Position numbers and translations under genes: made by a program
Assembly (NCBI RefSeq): GCF_007000325.2
Contig: NZ_CP117267.1
Location: 1,798,001-1,862,000 of the forward strand
Length of the DNA stretch: 64,000 nucleotides
Direction: 5' to 3'
Origin: Rhizobium rhododendri
GTDB lineage: Bacteria; Pseudomonadota; Alphaproteobacteria; Rhizobiales; Rhizobiaceae
Shown: one piece after another, positions 1 through 8,655 of the stretch
Layout of the letters: every line of letters begins with the position of its first letter
How positions within the stretch are numbered: position 1 is the stretch's first letter
The notes under the pieces: generated by a model
Databases searched by the model: none
The model's input: the letters and a program-made list of their open reading frames with translations, nothing else
Told to the model about the DNA's origin: nothing

Positions 1-1036
1 CAATGAGGTTGCTCAGCCTTTGCCGCGCGGAAACTGCGGGGTTGCGCGTCGTCTTGCCTTCGCTGCCCTGATTTCCGAGCCGGTTGACATCGATCTGCTG
101 TCCGTCCGCCGTCAGCAGGAACTCCGGCTTTGGCCCCGTATCGAGCGTTGCCTCGCCGGTGATGACATAAGGGTCGTCGGAAGCACCGAGCTCCAGGCGG
201 TATTCGGGAATACGAATGCGGTCGTTGGTGAGTTCGAACTTGCCCTTGGCACGCGGCTCGCTCGATTTAGCGTCGCCCGATATCTTGCGTGCCTGCCGGG
301 TTTCAATGCCGGCCGAGAACGTACCAAGGTAATCGGGCTTGCTCGCCACCAGCTTCAGTTCGCCATCGAGATCGATGCTGACGGGATGGCCCTGCGGCAC
401 CAGGCGCGTGCGGACCTTCAGCACGCCGTTGTCATCGGGCTGGCTGCTGGCGATGGTGAACTTCCCATGCTCGTCATCGAGCGCTGCCTCGCCTTCGACC
501 CGCCAAGGGCCGGCCAGCGATTTCGCGGACATTTCGGCATTGAGATCGGTAATATGGCGCGTGCGCCCTGATTGCTCGTCGATGAACTCGACCGATCCGC
601 CATCCACATGGACGTTTTCCAGCACCACGGATTTCGCCGGAATTTCCGACTGGCTGCCGCGCATCCAGTCCAGCGTGCCATCCTTCAGCAGCCGCAGGCG
701 GACCTTCGGCTGGGAGATGCGCATGTCGAAGATCAGCGCCTCGCCAGACAGGAAAGGCGCAAGCTCGGCATCCATCGCAAATTCTGAAATCTGCACAATC
801 GGCGTCCCGTCCGGCTCCTGGCCGACGCGCACGTCATGCAGCGTGACTGAGGGAAACGGCAGCAGGCGGGCATCGACGGAACCATGAACGGTGACCTTCT
901 TGCCGATGATGCGGCTGGCCTGTTCCTCGAAACTTTGCCGAAATCCGGTCCAGTCGATGAAGAGCGGCGCCAGCAGCGCCACGAACAGCACCACCACCAG
1001 AACGCCACCCAGAAAGACCAGGACCTTGCCTAACAA
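1..1036 (-). CDS. AsmA family protein (3' part outside the window)
   Basis: Leftward gene whose C-terminal end lies beyond position 1. The visible 345 residues begin with a single membrane segment (about residues 5-27, rich in V, L and F, ending in APLFIDW) followed by a soluble region typical of AsmA/YhdP-like envelope proteins: the N-terminal FIDWTGFRQSFEEQA stretch, then HGSVDARLLPFPSVTLHDV, a hallmark of the AsmA N-terminal domain. These proteins are inner-membrane anchored, periplasmic and linked to outer-membrane lipid homeostasis; that role is inferred here. No in-frame ATG exists; a TTG at 1036-1034 with GGAG about 10 bases upstream is the best start, so the N-terminus is uncertain by a few residues. 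Confidence 0.75.
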   Translation of the reverse strand, partial: MLGKVLVFLGGVLVVVLFVALLAPLFIDWTGFRQSFEEQASRIIGKKVTVHGSVDARLLPFPSVTLHDVRVGQEPDGTPIVQISEFAMDAELAPFLSGEALIFDMRISQPKVRLRLLKDGTLDWMRGSQSEIPAKSVVLENVHVDGGSVEFIDEQSGRTRHITDLNAEMSAKSLAGPWRVEGEAALDDEHGKFTIASSQPDDNGVLKVRTRLVPQGHPVSIDLDGELKLVASKPDYLGTFSAGIETRQARKISGDAKSSEPRAKGKFELTNDRIRIPEYRLELGASDDPYVITGEATLDTGPKPEFLLTADGQQIDVNRLGNQGSEGKTTRNPAVSARQRLSNLI

Positions 1037-1124
1037 CGCGTTGAATCTCCATTCCTCATGCCCGTCACGACACTAGCGCCATTCGCGTCGGGGGCAAGGC
1101 AAACTCATGGTAATATTCCATTTT

Positions 1125-2537
1125 TCAGTCTGCATGAAAGATTTTGCCGGGATTGAATATGCCATCGGGATCGAGACTGCGCTTGATCTGGCGCATCAGG
1201 TCGACGGCGCCGCCGAGCTCCTGCTCGAGAAACGCCATCTTGCCCTGGCCGATGCCATGTTCGCCCGTGCAGGTGCCGTCCATCGACAGCGCCCGCGCAT
1301 TGAGACGCGCGACAAATCCCTCGGCAACGGCGACACCTTCGGGCGTCTTGTCGTCGAACAGCAGCAGGACGTGGAAGTTTCCATCACCGGCGTGCCCGAC
1401 GATCGGCCCCAGCAGTCCATGCGCCTCGATATCGGCCTGTGTTTCGACGACGCACTCGGCAAGCCTCGAAATCGGCACGCAGACGTCCGTCGACAAAGCC
1501 GCCAATTCAGGCGCAAGCGCGCGGCAGGCCCAGTACGCATCGTGACGGGCCTTCCAGAGCTTGTTGCGCTCCTCGACATTGACGGTCCATTGAAACTCGT
1601 CCCCGCCACATTCGGCAGCGATCTCACCGAATTCAGCCGATTGCAGCGGCACCGTTTCCTCCGTGCCATGAAATTCCAGGAACAGGGTCGGCCGCTCGGG
1701 ATAGGACAGGCCGGAGTAGCGGTTGCAGGCACGAACCTGCATGCTGTCCAGCAATTCGATGCGGGCAACGGGAATGCCCATCTGGATGGTCATGATGACG
1801 GCGTCACAGGCCGCCTTGATGGTCGGGAAGGCGCAGACGCCACCGGCGATCTTCTGCGGAATACCCTGCAGCCGCAGCGTCACCGAGGTCAGAATGCCGA
1901 GCGTCCCCTCGGATCCGACGAACAGGCGGGTCAGGTCGTAGCCGGCGGAGGATTTACGGGCCCGGCGAGCGGTGCTGATCTCCTCGCCGGACGCCGTTAC
2001 AGCGGTCACAGCCAGAACATTGTCCTTCATCGTCCCGTAGCGCACCGCATTGGTGCCGGATGCGCGGGTCGACGTCATGCCGCCGATCGAGGCGTTGGCC
2101 CCTGGATCGATGGGGAAGAACAGGCCGGTATCGCGCAGGTAGACGTTGAGCTCCTCGCGCGTCACGCCCGGCTCGACGACGCAATCGAGATCCTCCGCAT
2201 TGACTGCAAGAACCTTGTTCATCCGACTCATATCTATCGATATTCCGCCATTTGGCGCATTGATCTGGCCTTCCAGCGACGAGCCCGTGCCGAACGCGAT
2301 GACGGGCACCTTGTGCTCGGAACAGGCGCGCACGGCAGCCTTGACGTCGTCGCTGCTCTCGGCAAAAAGCACGCCGTCGGGCAGCTGCGAGGGAATGTAT
2401 GTGGTGGTGTGCGCGTGCTGGGCACGAAAGGCATCACCCGTCTGGAAACGGTCGCCGAAAGCCTGCTTCAGAATGCCGAGAACGGCAGCAACGCCCGCCT
2501 CGTTGCGTGTTCCAGCTCTTGCATCCGCCAGCGCCAT
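1125..2537 (-). CDS. FAD-binding D-lactate dehydrogenase (cytochrome)/GlcD-type oxidase
   Basis: A 470-residue flavoprotein of the D-lactate/glycolate dehydrogenase group (FAD_binding_4 plus FAD-oxidase C-terminal domain). The N-terminal half shows the FAD-binding run VPVIAFGTGSSLEGQ, the DPGANASIGGM stretch and VGSEGTLGILT; the C-terminal half has GHAGDGNFH and TGEHGIGQGK, the usual catalytic/metal-site histidines. It ends with DPDGIFNPGKIF, the standard terminus of the family. The enzyme would oxidise a D-2-hydroxyacid to the 2-oxoacid and pass electrons to cytochrome c or quinone; the exact substrate cannot be read. An upstream ATG at 2552 is possible, but GGGAG sits 8 bases before the ATG at 2537, so that start is preferred. 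It is divergent from the ABC importer. Confidence 0.85.
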   Translation of the reverse strand: MALADARAGTRNEAGVAAVLGILKQAFGDRFQTGDAFRAQHAHTTTYIPSQLPDGVLFAESSDDVKAAVRACSEHKVPVIAFGTGSSLEGQINAPNGGISIDMSRMNKVLAVNAEDLDCVVEPGVTREELNVYLRDTGLFFPIDPGANASIGGMTSTRASGTNAVRYGTMKDNVLAVTAVTASGEEISTARRARKSSAGYDLTRLFVGSEGTLGILTSVTLRLQGIPQKIAGGVCAFPTIKAACDAVIMTIQMGIPVARIELLDSMQVRACNRYSGLSYPERPTLFLEFHGTEETVPLQSAEFGEIAAECGGDEFQWTVNVEERNKLWKARHDAYWACRALAPELAALSTDVCVPISRLAECVVETQADIEAHGLLGPIVGHAGDGNFHVLLLFDDKTPEGVAVAEGFVARLNARALSMDGTCTGEHGIGQGKMAFLEQELGGAVDLMRQIKRSLDPDGIFNPGKIFHAD

Positions 2538-2885
2538 TGCGTGATCTCCCATGCGATCTCGGCAGGACCTGTAAGGCCCCGAAGGGCTTCTATGAGACAA
2601 GCGATCCGTCCTGTCCAGCCCAACGTCGGGTCCAGCGGTCTCATGGAACGACACCGGACCTTGCTCTCCGGCAGATCGGAATTGCGGCTGCGACCGACAA
2701 CCGCTGCAGCGTTAGAGAACCGAAATATTGCACAAAATCGCGGCATGTGCGTTTGCGGCAGGCCGCCTTTCGGCTCGTCGGAGAGCCCGGACCCGCCACA
2801 TCGCGCCAGTCCCGGCGCTCATCGTCTGGCACGCGAATTGCGTAGGCCTTCTTGATTTTTCATTCGAGTTTAAAAGGACAAGCCT
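2538..2885. other. Divergent intergenic region between dehydrogenase and ABC importer
   Basis: About 350 bases separate the leftward dehydrogenase from the rightward binding-protein gene. It must hold both promoters. I see no clear gene, strong hairpin or operator in it; open frames crossing it are antisense to the flanking genes. The only firm signal is the AAAGGA ribosome site just before the ATG at 2886. Confidence 0.5.
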
Positions 2886-3680
2886 ATGAAACGCCAACAG
2901 TTCCTCCTCATGGCCGCACTCGCGATGATGACGGTCGGCACCGTCTCCGCTCCCCATGCGGCGCGCGCAGACGCGCTCAGCGACATCGCCGCCCGTGGAT
3001 CGATCCGCGTTGCCGTGCCGCAGGACGCACCGCCCTTCGGCACTGTCGGCCCGGACATGGAACTGCAGGGACTCGACATCGACATGGCGAAACTCATCGC
3101 CTCCAAACTGGGCGTCAAGGCCGAACTGGTGCCGGTGACGCTGCCGAACCGCATCCCCTACCTGCAGACCAACAAGGCCGACATCGTCATCTCCAGCCTT
3201 GGCAAGAACCCGGATCGCGAGAAGGTCATCGACTTCACCTCCGCCTATGCGCCCTTCTTCAACGGCGCCTTTGCCCCCGCCGACCTGAAGATCACGTCCG
3301 CTGCCGATCTCTCGGGCAAGACCGTTGCCGTGGCCCGCGGCGCCATCGAGGACCTCGCCCTGACGAAGATCGCCCCGCCGGATGCAATCATCAAGCGCTT
3401 CGAGGACAATAACGGCACGATCTCGGCCTTCCTCTCGGGCCAGGTCCAGGTTATCGTGACAGGCAACGTCATTGCCGCTGCGATCCTCGAGAAGAACCCG
3501 CCGAACCGTCCGGAACTGAAGTTCCTGATGAACAAGTCGCCCTGCTATATCGGCCTCAACAAGAACGAGGACGCACTCAAGGGCAAGATCAACGAAATCA
3601 TCGCGGCTGGCAGGGCCGATGGATCGATGAACAAGATCACCCAGAAATGGCTGCACCAGGACATCCCGGCAGACCTCTGA
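2886..3680 (+). CDS. Amino-acid ABC transporter substrate-binding protein
   Basis: A 264-residue periplasmic binding protein of the SBP_bac_3 family (polar amino acids). Residues 1-29 form a signal peptide (MKRQQF, hydrophobic core, AARA before the cleavage point). The mature part begins with the typical DALSDIAARGSIRVAVPQDAPPF and continues with GLDIDMAKLIASKLGV and RIPYLQTNKADIVISSL, the ligand-contact signatures of the family. An AAAGGA site lies 7 bases before the ATG. It opens a four-gene operon with two permeases and an ATPase, so it delivers the solute to that importer. The precise amino acid cannot be predicted from sequence alone. Confidence 0.92.
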   Translation: MKRQQFLLMAALAMMTVGTVSAPHAARADALSDIAARGSIRVAVPQDAPPFGTVGPDMELQGLDIDMAKLIASKLGVKAELVPVTLPNRIPYLQTNKADIVISSLGKNPDREKVIDFTSAYAPFFNGAFAPADLKITSAADLSGKTVAVARGAIEDLALTKIAPPDAIIKRFEDNNGTISAFLSGQVQVIVTGNVIAAAILEKNPPNRPELKFLMNKSPCYIGLNKNEDALKGKINEIIAAGRADGSMNKITQKWLHQDIPADL

Positions 3681-3746
3681 CCGCTCCCTGACAAAGGCTG
3701 GCGCCCTTGCGGCGTCGGCCTCCCCACCGGAAGCGGAGGAACCTGG

Positions 3747-4418
3747 ATGCACTACCATTTCGACTTCGCCTGGCTCGGCGAATACTACCCCATGCTGATC
3801 AAGGGCGTCGGCATCACGCTGGAACTGACCGCCGTCGGCGCAGTTTTCGGCATCGGGCTTGCCATAGCCTGCGCCTGGGCCCGCTCGCTCGGCCCCCGTT
3901 GGCTGAGGCCCTTGGTCGTTCCCTATGTCGAACTGATCCGCAACACGCCCTTCATCGTCCAGCTGTTCTTCATATTCTTCGGACTGCCCGGCATCGGCAT
4001 CAAGCTCGGGGAAATGCAGGCAGCCAATTTCGCCATGGTCATCAATCTCGGCGCATATGGATGCGAGATCATCCGGGCCGGCATTCAGGCGACACCGCGC
4101 GGCCAGTTCGAGGCGGGCGCCAGCCTTGCGATGACGCCGTTCCAGACATTCTGGCATGTGATCCTCGTCCCAGCGCTGCAGCGCATCTGGCCGGCCCTGT
4201 CGTCGCAGATCATCATCGTCATGCTCGGCTCCGCCGTCGTCTCGCAGATCGCTGCTGAAGACCTGACCTTTGCCGCAAATTTCATCCAGTCGCGTTCGTT
4301 CCGCGCCTTCGAGGCCTATTTCGTCTCGACGACTATCTACCTGCTGCTGGCAATCATCCTGCGCCAGCTCCTGTCCGGCCTCGGCCGCATCCTCTTTCCG
4401 CGCGGGAGCACCCGATGA
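3747..4418 (+). CDS. Amino-acid ABC transporter permease (HisM/GlnP type)
   Basis: A 223-residue inner-membrane permease with five or so transmembrane spans. The HEAT-type family signature begins with YPMLIKGVGITLELTAVGAV near the N-terminus, ELIRNTPFIVQLFF is the conserved segment after TM3, and the EAA loop reads EAGASLAMTPFQTFWHVILP-like (about residues 120-140), which docks the ATPase. A GGAGG site precedes the ATG. The stop overlaps the start of the next permease as ATGA, so both are translationally coupled subunits of one importer. Confidence 0.9.
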   Translation: MHYHFDFAWLGEYYPMLIKGVGITLELTAVGAVFGIGLAIACAWARSLGPRWLRPLVVPYVELIRNTPFIVQLFFIFFGLPGIGIKLGEMQAANFAMVINLGAYGCEIIRAGIQATPRGQFEAGASLAMTPFQTFWHVILVPALQRIWPALSSQIIIVMLGSAVVSQIAAEDLTFAANFIQSRSFRAFEAYFVSTTIYLLLAIILRQLLSGLGRILFPRGSTR

Positions 4419-5074
4419 TCCAGTTCACCACCTGGGATATCGTCCGCAATCTTCTCTACGCTACCCGCTGGACAATCCTCCTGTCGCTGGTCTCCTTCGT
4501 CGGCGGCGGCCTGCTCGGCATGGTGCTGCTCTACCTGCGCACGGGGAAGCGGCGCATCGCGCGCATTTTCGTCAAATACTACGTCGAACTGTTCCAGGGC
4601 ACGCCGCTGCTGATGCAGCTGTTCCTCGCCTTCTTCGGCATGGGGCTGTTCGGCATCGACGTCCCGGCCTGGCTTGCCGCCGGCGTCGCGCTCATCCTCT
4701 GGTCGGCCGCTTTCCTTACTGAAATCTGGCGCGGTTGCGTCGAGTCCGTCGTCAAGGGCCAGTGGGAGGCGTCTGCCAGCCTCGGCATGGGATACGCCCA
4801 GCAGATGCGCCATGTCATCCTGCCACAGGCCCTGCGCGTCGCTGTGCCGCCGACCGTCGGCTTTTCCGTGCAGGTGGTGAAAGGCACGGCGCTGACATCG
4901 ATCATCGGCTTCGTCGAACTGTCGAAGGCCGGCACCGCCATCACCAATGCCACCTTCGAGCCGTTCACCGTCTACGGTTTCGTCGCCCTCATCTATTTTG
5001 CCCTCTGCTGGCCTCTGTCGAAAAGCAGCCAGATCCTGGAAAGGAAGCTCAATGTCGCTCATCGAAATCACTGA
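4415..5074 (+). CDS. Amino-acid ABC transporter permease, second subunit
   Basis: A 219-residue permease paralogous to the preceding gene. It shows the same family features: an N-terminal ATRWTILLSLVSFVGGGLLG span, YVELFQGTPLLMQLFLAFFG, and an EAA loop EASASLGMGYAQQMRHVILP near residues 126-145. Its start overlaps the upstream stop by four bases and its 3' end overlaps the ATPase gene by 23 bases, so the three are a tightly coupled unit. It would form the heterodimeric channel of the importer. Confidence 0.9.
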   Translation: MIQFTTWDIVRNLLYATRWTILLSLVSFVGGGLLGMVLLYLRTGKRRIARIFVKYYVELFQGTPLLMQLFLAFFGMGLFGIDVPAWLAAGVALILWSAAFLTEIWRGCVESVVKGQWEASASLGMGYAQQMRHVILPQALRVAVPPTVGFSVQVVKGTALTSIIGFVELSKAGTAITNATFEPFTVYGFVALIYFALCWPLSKSSQILERKLNVAHRNH

Positions 5075-5777
5075 GGTGCGCAAGAGCTTCGGCAGCAACG
5101 AAGTTCTGAAGGGCATCAACATAAACGTCGAACCCGGCGAGGTCATCGCCATCATCGGCAAGAGCGGCTCGGGGAAATCCACCCTGTTACGCTGCATCAA
5201 CGGCCTAGAACTTATCGATGACGGCTCGATCTCCGTCGCCGGTGCCCAGTTCCTGCCCGACGAATTGCATCTGAAGGCGCTGCGGCTGAAGGTCGGCATG
5301 ATCTTTCAGCAGTTCAATCTCTTTCCGCACCTGACGGCCGGCCGCAATGTCATGCTGTCGCAGACGGTGGTGCGGAAGACGTCCAAGGCTGATGCAGAAG
5401 CTATGGCCCGAAAGATGCTCGAGCGGGTCGGCCTGGCCCACAAGTTCGATGCGTATCCCGACGAGCTCTCCGGCGGCCAGCAACAGCGCGTCGCCATCGC
5501 CCGGGCGCTGGCGATGCAGCCGATCGCGCTGCTCTGCGACGAGATCACCTCGGCGCTCGACCCGGAGCTCGTGTCGGAAGTGCTGGCCGTGGTCCGCGAA
5601 CTCGCATCCGAAGGCATGACGCTGCTGATGGTCACCCACGAGATGAAGTTCGCCCGCGACGTCTGCTCGCGCGTCGTCTTCATGCACGAAGGCCGCGTCC
5701 ACGAAATCGGCCCGCCGGAAGAGTTCTTCAGCAACCCCAAAACGCCGGAACTGAAACAGTTTCTGGGGATGCTGTGA
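5052..5777 (+). CDS. Amino-acid ABC transporter ATP-binding protein
   Basis: A 241-residue ABC ATPase of the GlnQ/HisP class, cytoplasmic partner of the two permeases. Walker A GKSGSGKST lies near residue 36, the Q-loop is QQFNLFPHLT, the signature LSGGQQQR is near 140, and Walker B ALLCDEITSALD is followed by the H-loop VTHEMKFA. The start MSLIEITEV was chosen because AAGGAAG lies just upstream; it begins inside the 3' end of the preceding permease gene. Length is normal for the family. Confidence 0.93.
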   Translation: MSLIEITEVRKSFGSNEVLKGININVEPGEVIAIIGKSGSGKSTLLRCINGLELIDDGSISVAGAQFLPDELHLKALRLKVGMIFQQFNLFPHLTAGRNVMLSQTVVRKTSKADAEAMARKMLERVGLAHKFDAYPDELSGGQQQRVAIARALAMQPIALLCDEITSALDPELVSEVLAVVRELASEGMTLLMVTHEMKFARDVCSRVVFMHEGRVHEIGPPEEFFSNPKTPELKQFLGML

Positions 5778-5786
5778 GGCGGGAGC

Positions 5787-6824
5787 CTAAGGCAACATCG
5801 GCGGATTGAGCCGCGCAAATCCCTCCTGCCGGCGGTATGGATAGTAGGGGTAAGGCGCGGCGACAGCACTTGCCGCATCGAGGCGGGCAATCTGCTCGCT
5901 GGTGAGGCTCCAGCCGACAGCGCCGAGGTTTTGCCGGAGTTGTTCCTCGTTTCGAGCCCCGATGATGACGCTCGAGACGGTTGGCCGGCTGAGCAGCCAG
6001 TTGATGGCGATCTGAGGCACCGAACGGCCGGTTTCCCCGGCGATCCCGTCGAGGACATCAACGATATCGAACAGCTTGTCTTCATCCACGGGCGGCCCGA
6101 ACTCTGCCGTCTGGTGAAGCCTGCTGCCTTCCGGCAAAGGCTGGCCACGGCGGATCTTGCCAGTCAGCCGCCCCCAGCCGAGTGGGCTCCAGACCAGCGC
6201 GCCGACACCTTGGTCTGCGCCAAGCGGCATAAGCTCCCATTCGTAGTCGCGGCCGACCAGCGAATAATAGACCTGGTGCGCGACATAACGAGGATGGCCG
6301 CCCCGGTCGGCTGCCGCCAGCGATTTCATCAGCTCCCATCCGGCGAAGTTCGAGGCGCCGACATAGCGGACCTTTCCCGCTGAGATGAGATCGTCCAGCG
6401 TCGACAGCACCTCCTCCACCGGCGTATGGGCATCGAATGCGTGAAGCTGCAGCAGATCGATGTAATCCGTGCCGAGCCGGCGCAACGCATCGTCTGTCGT
6501 GCGGATCAACCGCGAGCGCGAGGTGCCGGCATCGTTCGGTCCGTCGCCCATCGGCAGCGCCATCTTTGTCGATATCAGCACGCTGTCGCGGCGGCCACGG
6601 ATCGCCTGCCCCAGCACTTCCTCCGAGGCGCCGGCCGAATAGACGTCCGCCGTGTCGAACAGGTTGAGGCCAGCTTCCAGGCAGATGTCTATGAGGCGGC
6701 GGGCTTCGACGACATCCGTCGTCCCCCAGGCACCGAACAGCGGGCCACTGCCGCCAAACGTCGCCGCGCCAAAGCTCAAGGCGGGGACCTTCAGGCCGGA
6801 TCGGCCGAGATATCTGTATTCCAT
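5787..6824 (-). CDS. Aldo/keto reductase
   Basis: A 345-residue oxidoreductase of the aldo/keto reductase family, which folds as a TIM barrel and reduces carbonyls with NADPH. It begins MEYRYLGRSGLKVPALSFG, followed by NLFDTADVYSAG (catalytic Asp and Tyr), the lysine-bearing ISTKMAL, and LQLHAFD (catalytic His region). The C-terminal IIGARNEEQLRQN is the coenzyme phosphate-binding segment. The start at 6824 has AGGAGA seven bases upstream. It converges with the ABC operon and is divergent from a LysR gene 90 bases away, which may control it. The substrate is unknown. Confidence 0.9.
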   Translation of the reverse strand: MEYRYLGRSGLKVPALSFGAATFGGSGPLFGAWGTTDVVEARRLIDICLEAGLNLFDTADVYSAGASEEVLGQAIRGRRDSVLISTKMALPMGDGPNDAGTSRSRLIRTTDDALRRLGTDYIDLLQLHAFDAHTPVEEVLSTLDDLISAGKVRYVGASNFAGWELMKSLAAADRGGHPRYVAHQVYYSLVGRDYEWELMPLGADQGVGALVWSPLGWGRLTGKIRRGQPLPEGSRLHQTAEFGPPVDEDKLFDIVDVLDGIAGETGRSVPQIAINWLLSRPTVSSVIIGARNEEQLRQNLGAVGWSLTSEQIARLDAASAVAAPYPYYPYRRQEGFARLNPPMLP

Positions 6825-6898
6825 TGTCGTCTCCTGCGTTTCGTCAAAGGTAGATTGCAAAGACGATGTGAACTAGACTGCCGCAACGATCAGCATTC

Positions 6899-6913
6899 AT
6901 GAATTGAATTCAT
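6899..6913. promoter_or_regulatory. Inverted repeat with LysR-type T-N11-A box
   Basis: ATGAATT-G-AATTCAT is a perfect 7+7 inverted repeat with T-N11-A inside it (6900 to 6912), as expected for a LysR-type operator. It ends one base before the GTG start of the LysR gene, in the 90-base gap shared with the aldo/keto reductase. Position suggests autorepression and possible control of the divergent gene; binding is inferred. Confidence 0.45.
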
Positions 6914-6914
6914 A

Positions 6915-7820
6915 GTGAGCAAAACCGACGTAAACCGTTCAGGCGAAATGGAGATCTTTGTCCGGGTGGTCGATCTCGGCGGATTTTCGGCTGCCGCCCG
7001 TGCCAGCCGCCTCACCCCCTCGGCAATCAGCAAGCTCATGACGCGGCTGGAAGGACGGCTAGGCACGAGGCTGCTCAATCGCTCCACTCGCACGCTGCAG
7101 CTGACAACGGAAGGCAGCCTCTTCTACGACAGCAGCGTCCGGATACTTGCCGACATTGCCGAGGCGGAACGCAACGCCTCGGTCGGAGAATTGGCGATCG
7201 GCCGCATACGCATCAACACCAGCGCATCTTTCGCCAATCATGTTCTTGCGCCGCTCGTCCCGCAATTTCTGCGGCTTTATCCCGCAGTCACACTCGAGAT
7301 TACCGTTACCGACGCGGTCGTCGACCTCATGGCCGAAAATGCAGATGTCGCGATACGGGCTGGTCCGATGAAGAGTTCGCAGCTGGTCGCGCGCAAGCTC
7401 GGTGGCACGTCGATGGCGATCGTCGCCACGCCGGACTATCTCGAGGAACATGGCACGCCGCGCACGCCAGCCGATCTCGACAGACACCGGAAGATCGCTT
7501 TTTCATACCGGCGAGCCGTCGCCGGCTGGCCGCTGCTGGTGGACGGCAAGTGCGTCGCGAAAAAGCTGGTCAGCACGATCGAGGCGAGCGATGGCGAGGC
7601 CATGCGACATCTCTGCCTGGCCGGCGGCGGCCTGGCGCGACTGGCAAGCTTCACGATCCGGGACGATGTCGCCGCTGGACGCTTGCTTGTCGTGCTCGAC
7701 GACTGCAATCCCGACGACATCGAGGCGTTCCACGCCGTCTATATCGGCGAAGGCGGCCCTGTGCCAGCGCGAGTTCGTGCATTGCTGGATTTTCTGGCCG
7801 AGCACGTCAGGCTGTCATAG
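6915..7820 (+). CDS. LysR family transcriptional regulator
   Basis: A 301-residue LysR regulator. Residues 10-70 form the winged helix-turn-helix (MEIFVRVVDLGGFSAAARA, then LTPSAISKLMTRLEGRLGTR), and residues 95-295 the effector-binding domain with GRIRINTSASFANHVLAPL and the closing DFLAEHVRLS. The gene starts with GTG, directly after an inverted repeat. It is transcribed away from the aldo/keto reductase, the usual arrangement of a LysR regulator with its target. The effector is unknown. Confidence 0.9.
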   Translation: MSKTDVNRSGEMEIFVRVVDLGGFSAAARASRLTPSAISKLMTRLEGRLGTRLLNRSTRTLQLTTEGSLFYDSSVRILADIAEAERNASVGELAIGRIRINTSASFANHVLAPLVPQFLRLYPAVTLEITVTDAVVDLMAENADVAIRAGPMKSSQLVARKLGGTSMAIVATPDYLEEHGTPRTPADLDRHRKIAFSYRRAVAGWPLLVDGKCVAKKLVSTIEASDGEAMRHLCLAGGGLARLASFTIRDDVAAGRLLVVLDDCNPDDIEAFHAVYIGEGGPVPARVRALLDFLAEHVRLS

Positions 7821-7973
7821 GCAAGGTACAGTGCGTCGCAAATGCGAGGCTGAGACGACTGCGCAAGATCGTTGCTCCATTCCGTCAGAAGCGATATCTG
7901 CGGGAGACGCCTGCATCGATCGAAACGATACGAATGCACGACAGCACCAGCTCGAAAAATTGACCGAGGATAG

Positions 7974-8321
7974 ATGGCCCGCAAGAACAGAGACGACTTT
8001 GACTCATCGAACGCGGAGCCGGAGCCAACGATTTGCCCGCTCTGCGAGCGCGTGATCCCGGACGATCAGAAGGACGCCCACCATCTCGTCCCGAAGAGCA
8101 AGGGCGGCAAGGAGACCGTCTACCTGCACCGCGTCTGCCACAACCAGATCCATGCAATCTTCACGGATAGCCAACTCGCCAAGAAGTTCAGCACGATCGA
8201 GGCAATTCTCGAGGATCCGGCTGTGCAGACTTTCGTGGCGTGGATCAAAAGCAAGCCGCCGGGATTTGCAGACCTGGCCAAGGAGTCCGGACAGGCCTTG
8301 GGCCGTGGGCGCAAACGGTAG
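7974..8321 (+). CDS. HNH endonuclease-domain protein
   Basis: A 115-residue protein with an HNH/McrA-like zinc-dependent nuclease fold. Cys21-x2-Cys24 and Cys55-x4-His60 supply likely structural ligands; DAHHLVPKSKGGKET (His36, His37) and LHRVCHNQIH (His52, Asn57, His60) form the beta-beta-alpha metal motif. It is one compact domain with an acidic N-terminus and a basic tail RGRKR that could bind DNA. GAGG lies five bases before the ATG. A small gene follows 18 bases later, probably cotranscribed. Whether it acts in restriction, repair or recombination cannot be told. Confidence 0.8.
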   Translation: MARKNRDDFDSSNAEPEPTICPLCERVIPDDQKDAHHLVPKSKGGKETVYLHRVCHNQIHAIFTDSQLAKKFSTIEAILEDPAVQTFVAWIKSKPPGFADLAKESGQALGRGRKR

Positions 8322-8339
8322 TATCCGGGAGCACAGGCC

Positions 8340-8585
8340 ATGACCCTCGATGAGCTCGTCACCCGCTATCGCCCGCATCTGGAAGATGAATCCGTCAGGG
8401 TCCGGCGGAGCTGGGAGGAGATGTTTACCTACACGCTCAGGCTCTATCCGAAGGACACCCTTCTGGAAGCCTTCGATGTGCATGGCCTTGAACAAAAGCT
8501 GATCTCTGCAGGCCTGCACCCGCCCGTCGTCAACGGTTACGTCAAACGCTGGGCCGATTTGCTCGCGCGCGCACAGGACCTCTGA
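8340..8585 (+). CDS. Small conserved-looking hypothetical protein
   Basis: An 81-residue acidic-to-neutral protein beginning MTLDELVTRYRPHLEDES with helical, non-membrane character throughout. I recognise no domain. GGGAG precedes the ATG by about ten bases, and it lies 18 bases downstream of the HNH gene in the same direction, so the two are likely one operon. Codon use is similar to the neighbouring core genes. Function unknown; a role with the HNH nuclease is only a guess from position. Confidence 0.55.
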   Translation: MTLDELVTRYRPHLEDESVRVRRSWEEMFTYTLRLYPKDTLLEAFDVHGLEQKLISAGLHPPVVNGYVKRWADLLARAQDL

Positions 8586-8655
8586 CCTCTAACGGCATGA
8601 GTTCAGCCTACCAGGGGCGGCGCGGGTCCTGCCTGCGCACGCCCTCTATAGGCAA

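Noticed and set aside
1107..2855. A 582-residue frame on the plus strand
   Set aside because: It is antisense to the FAD dehydrogenase and has no domain or codon signal of its own.
2712..4157. A 481-residue frame on the minus strand
   Set aside because: It overlaps the binding-protein and permease genes in antisense; composition (many Arg, Gly, Asp) is typical of a shadow.
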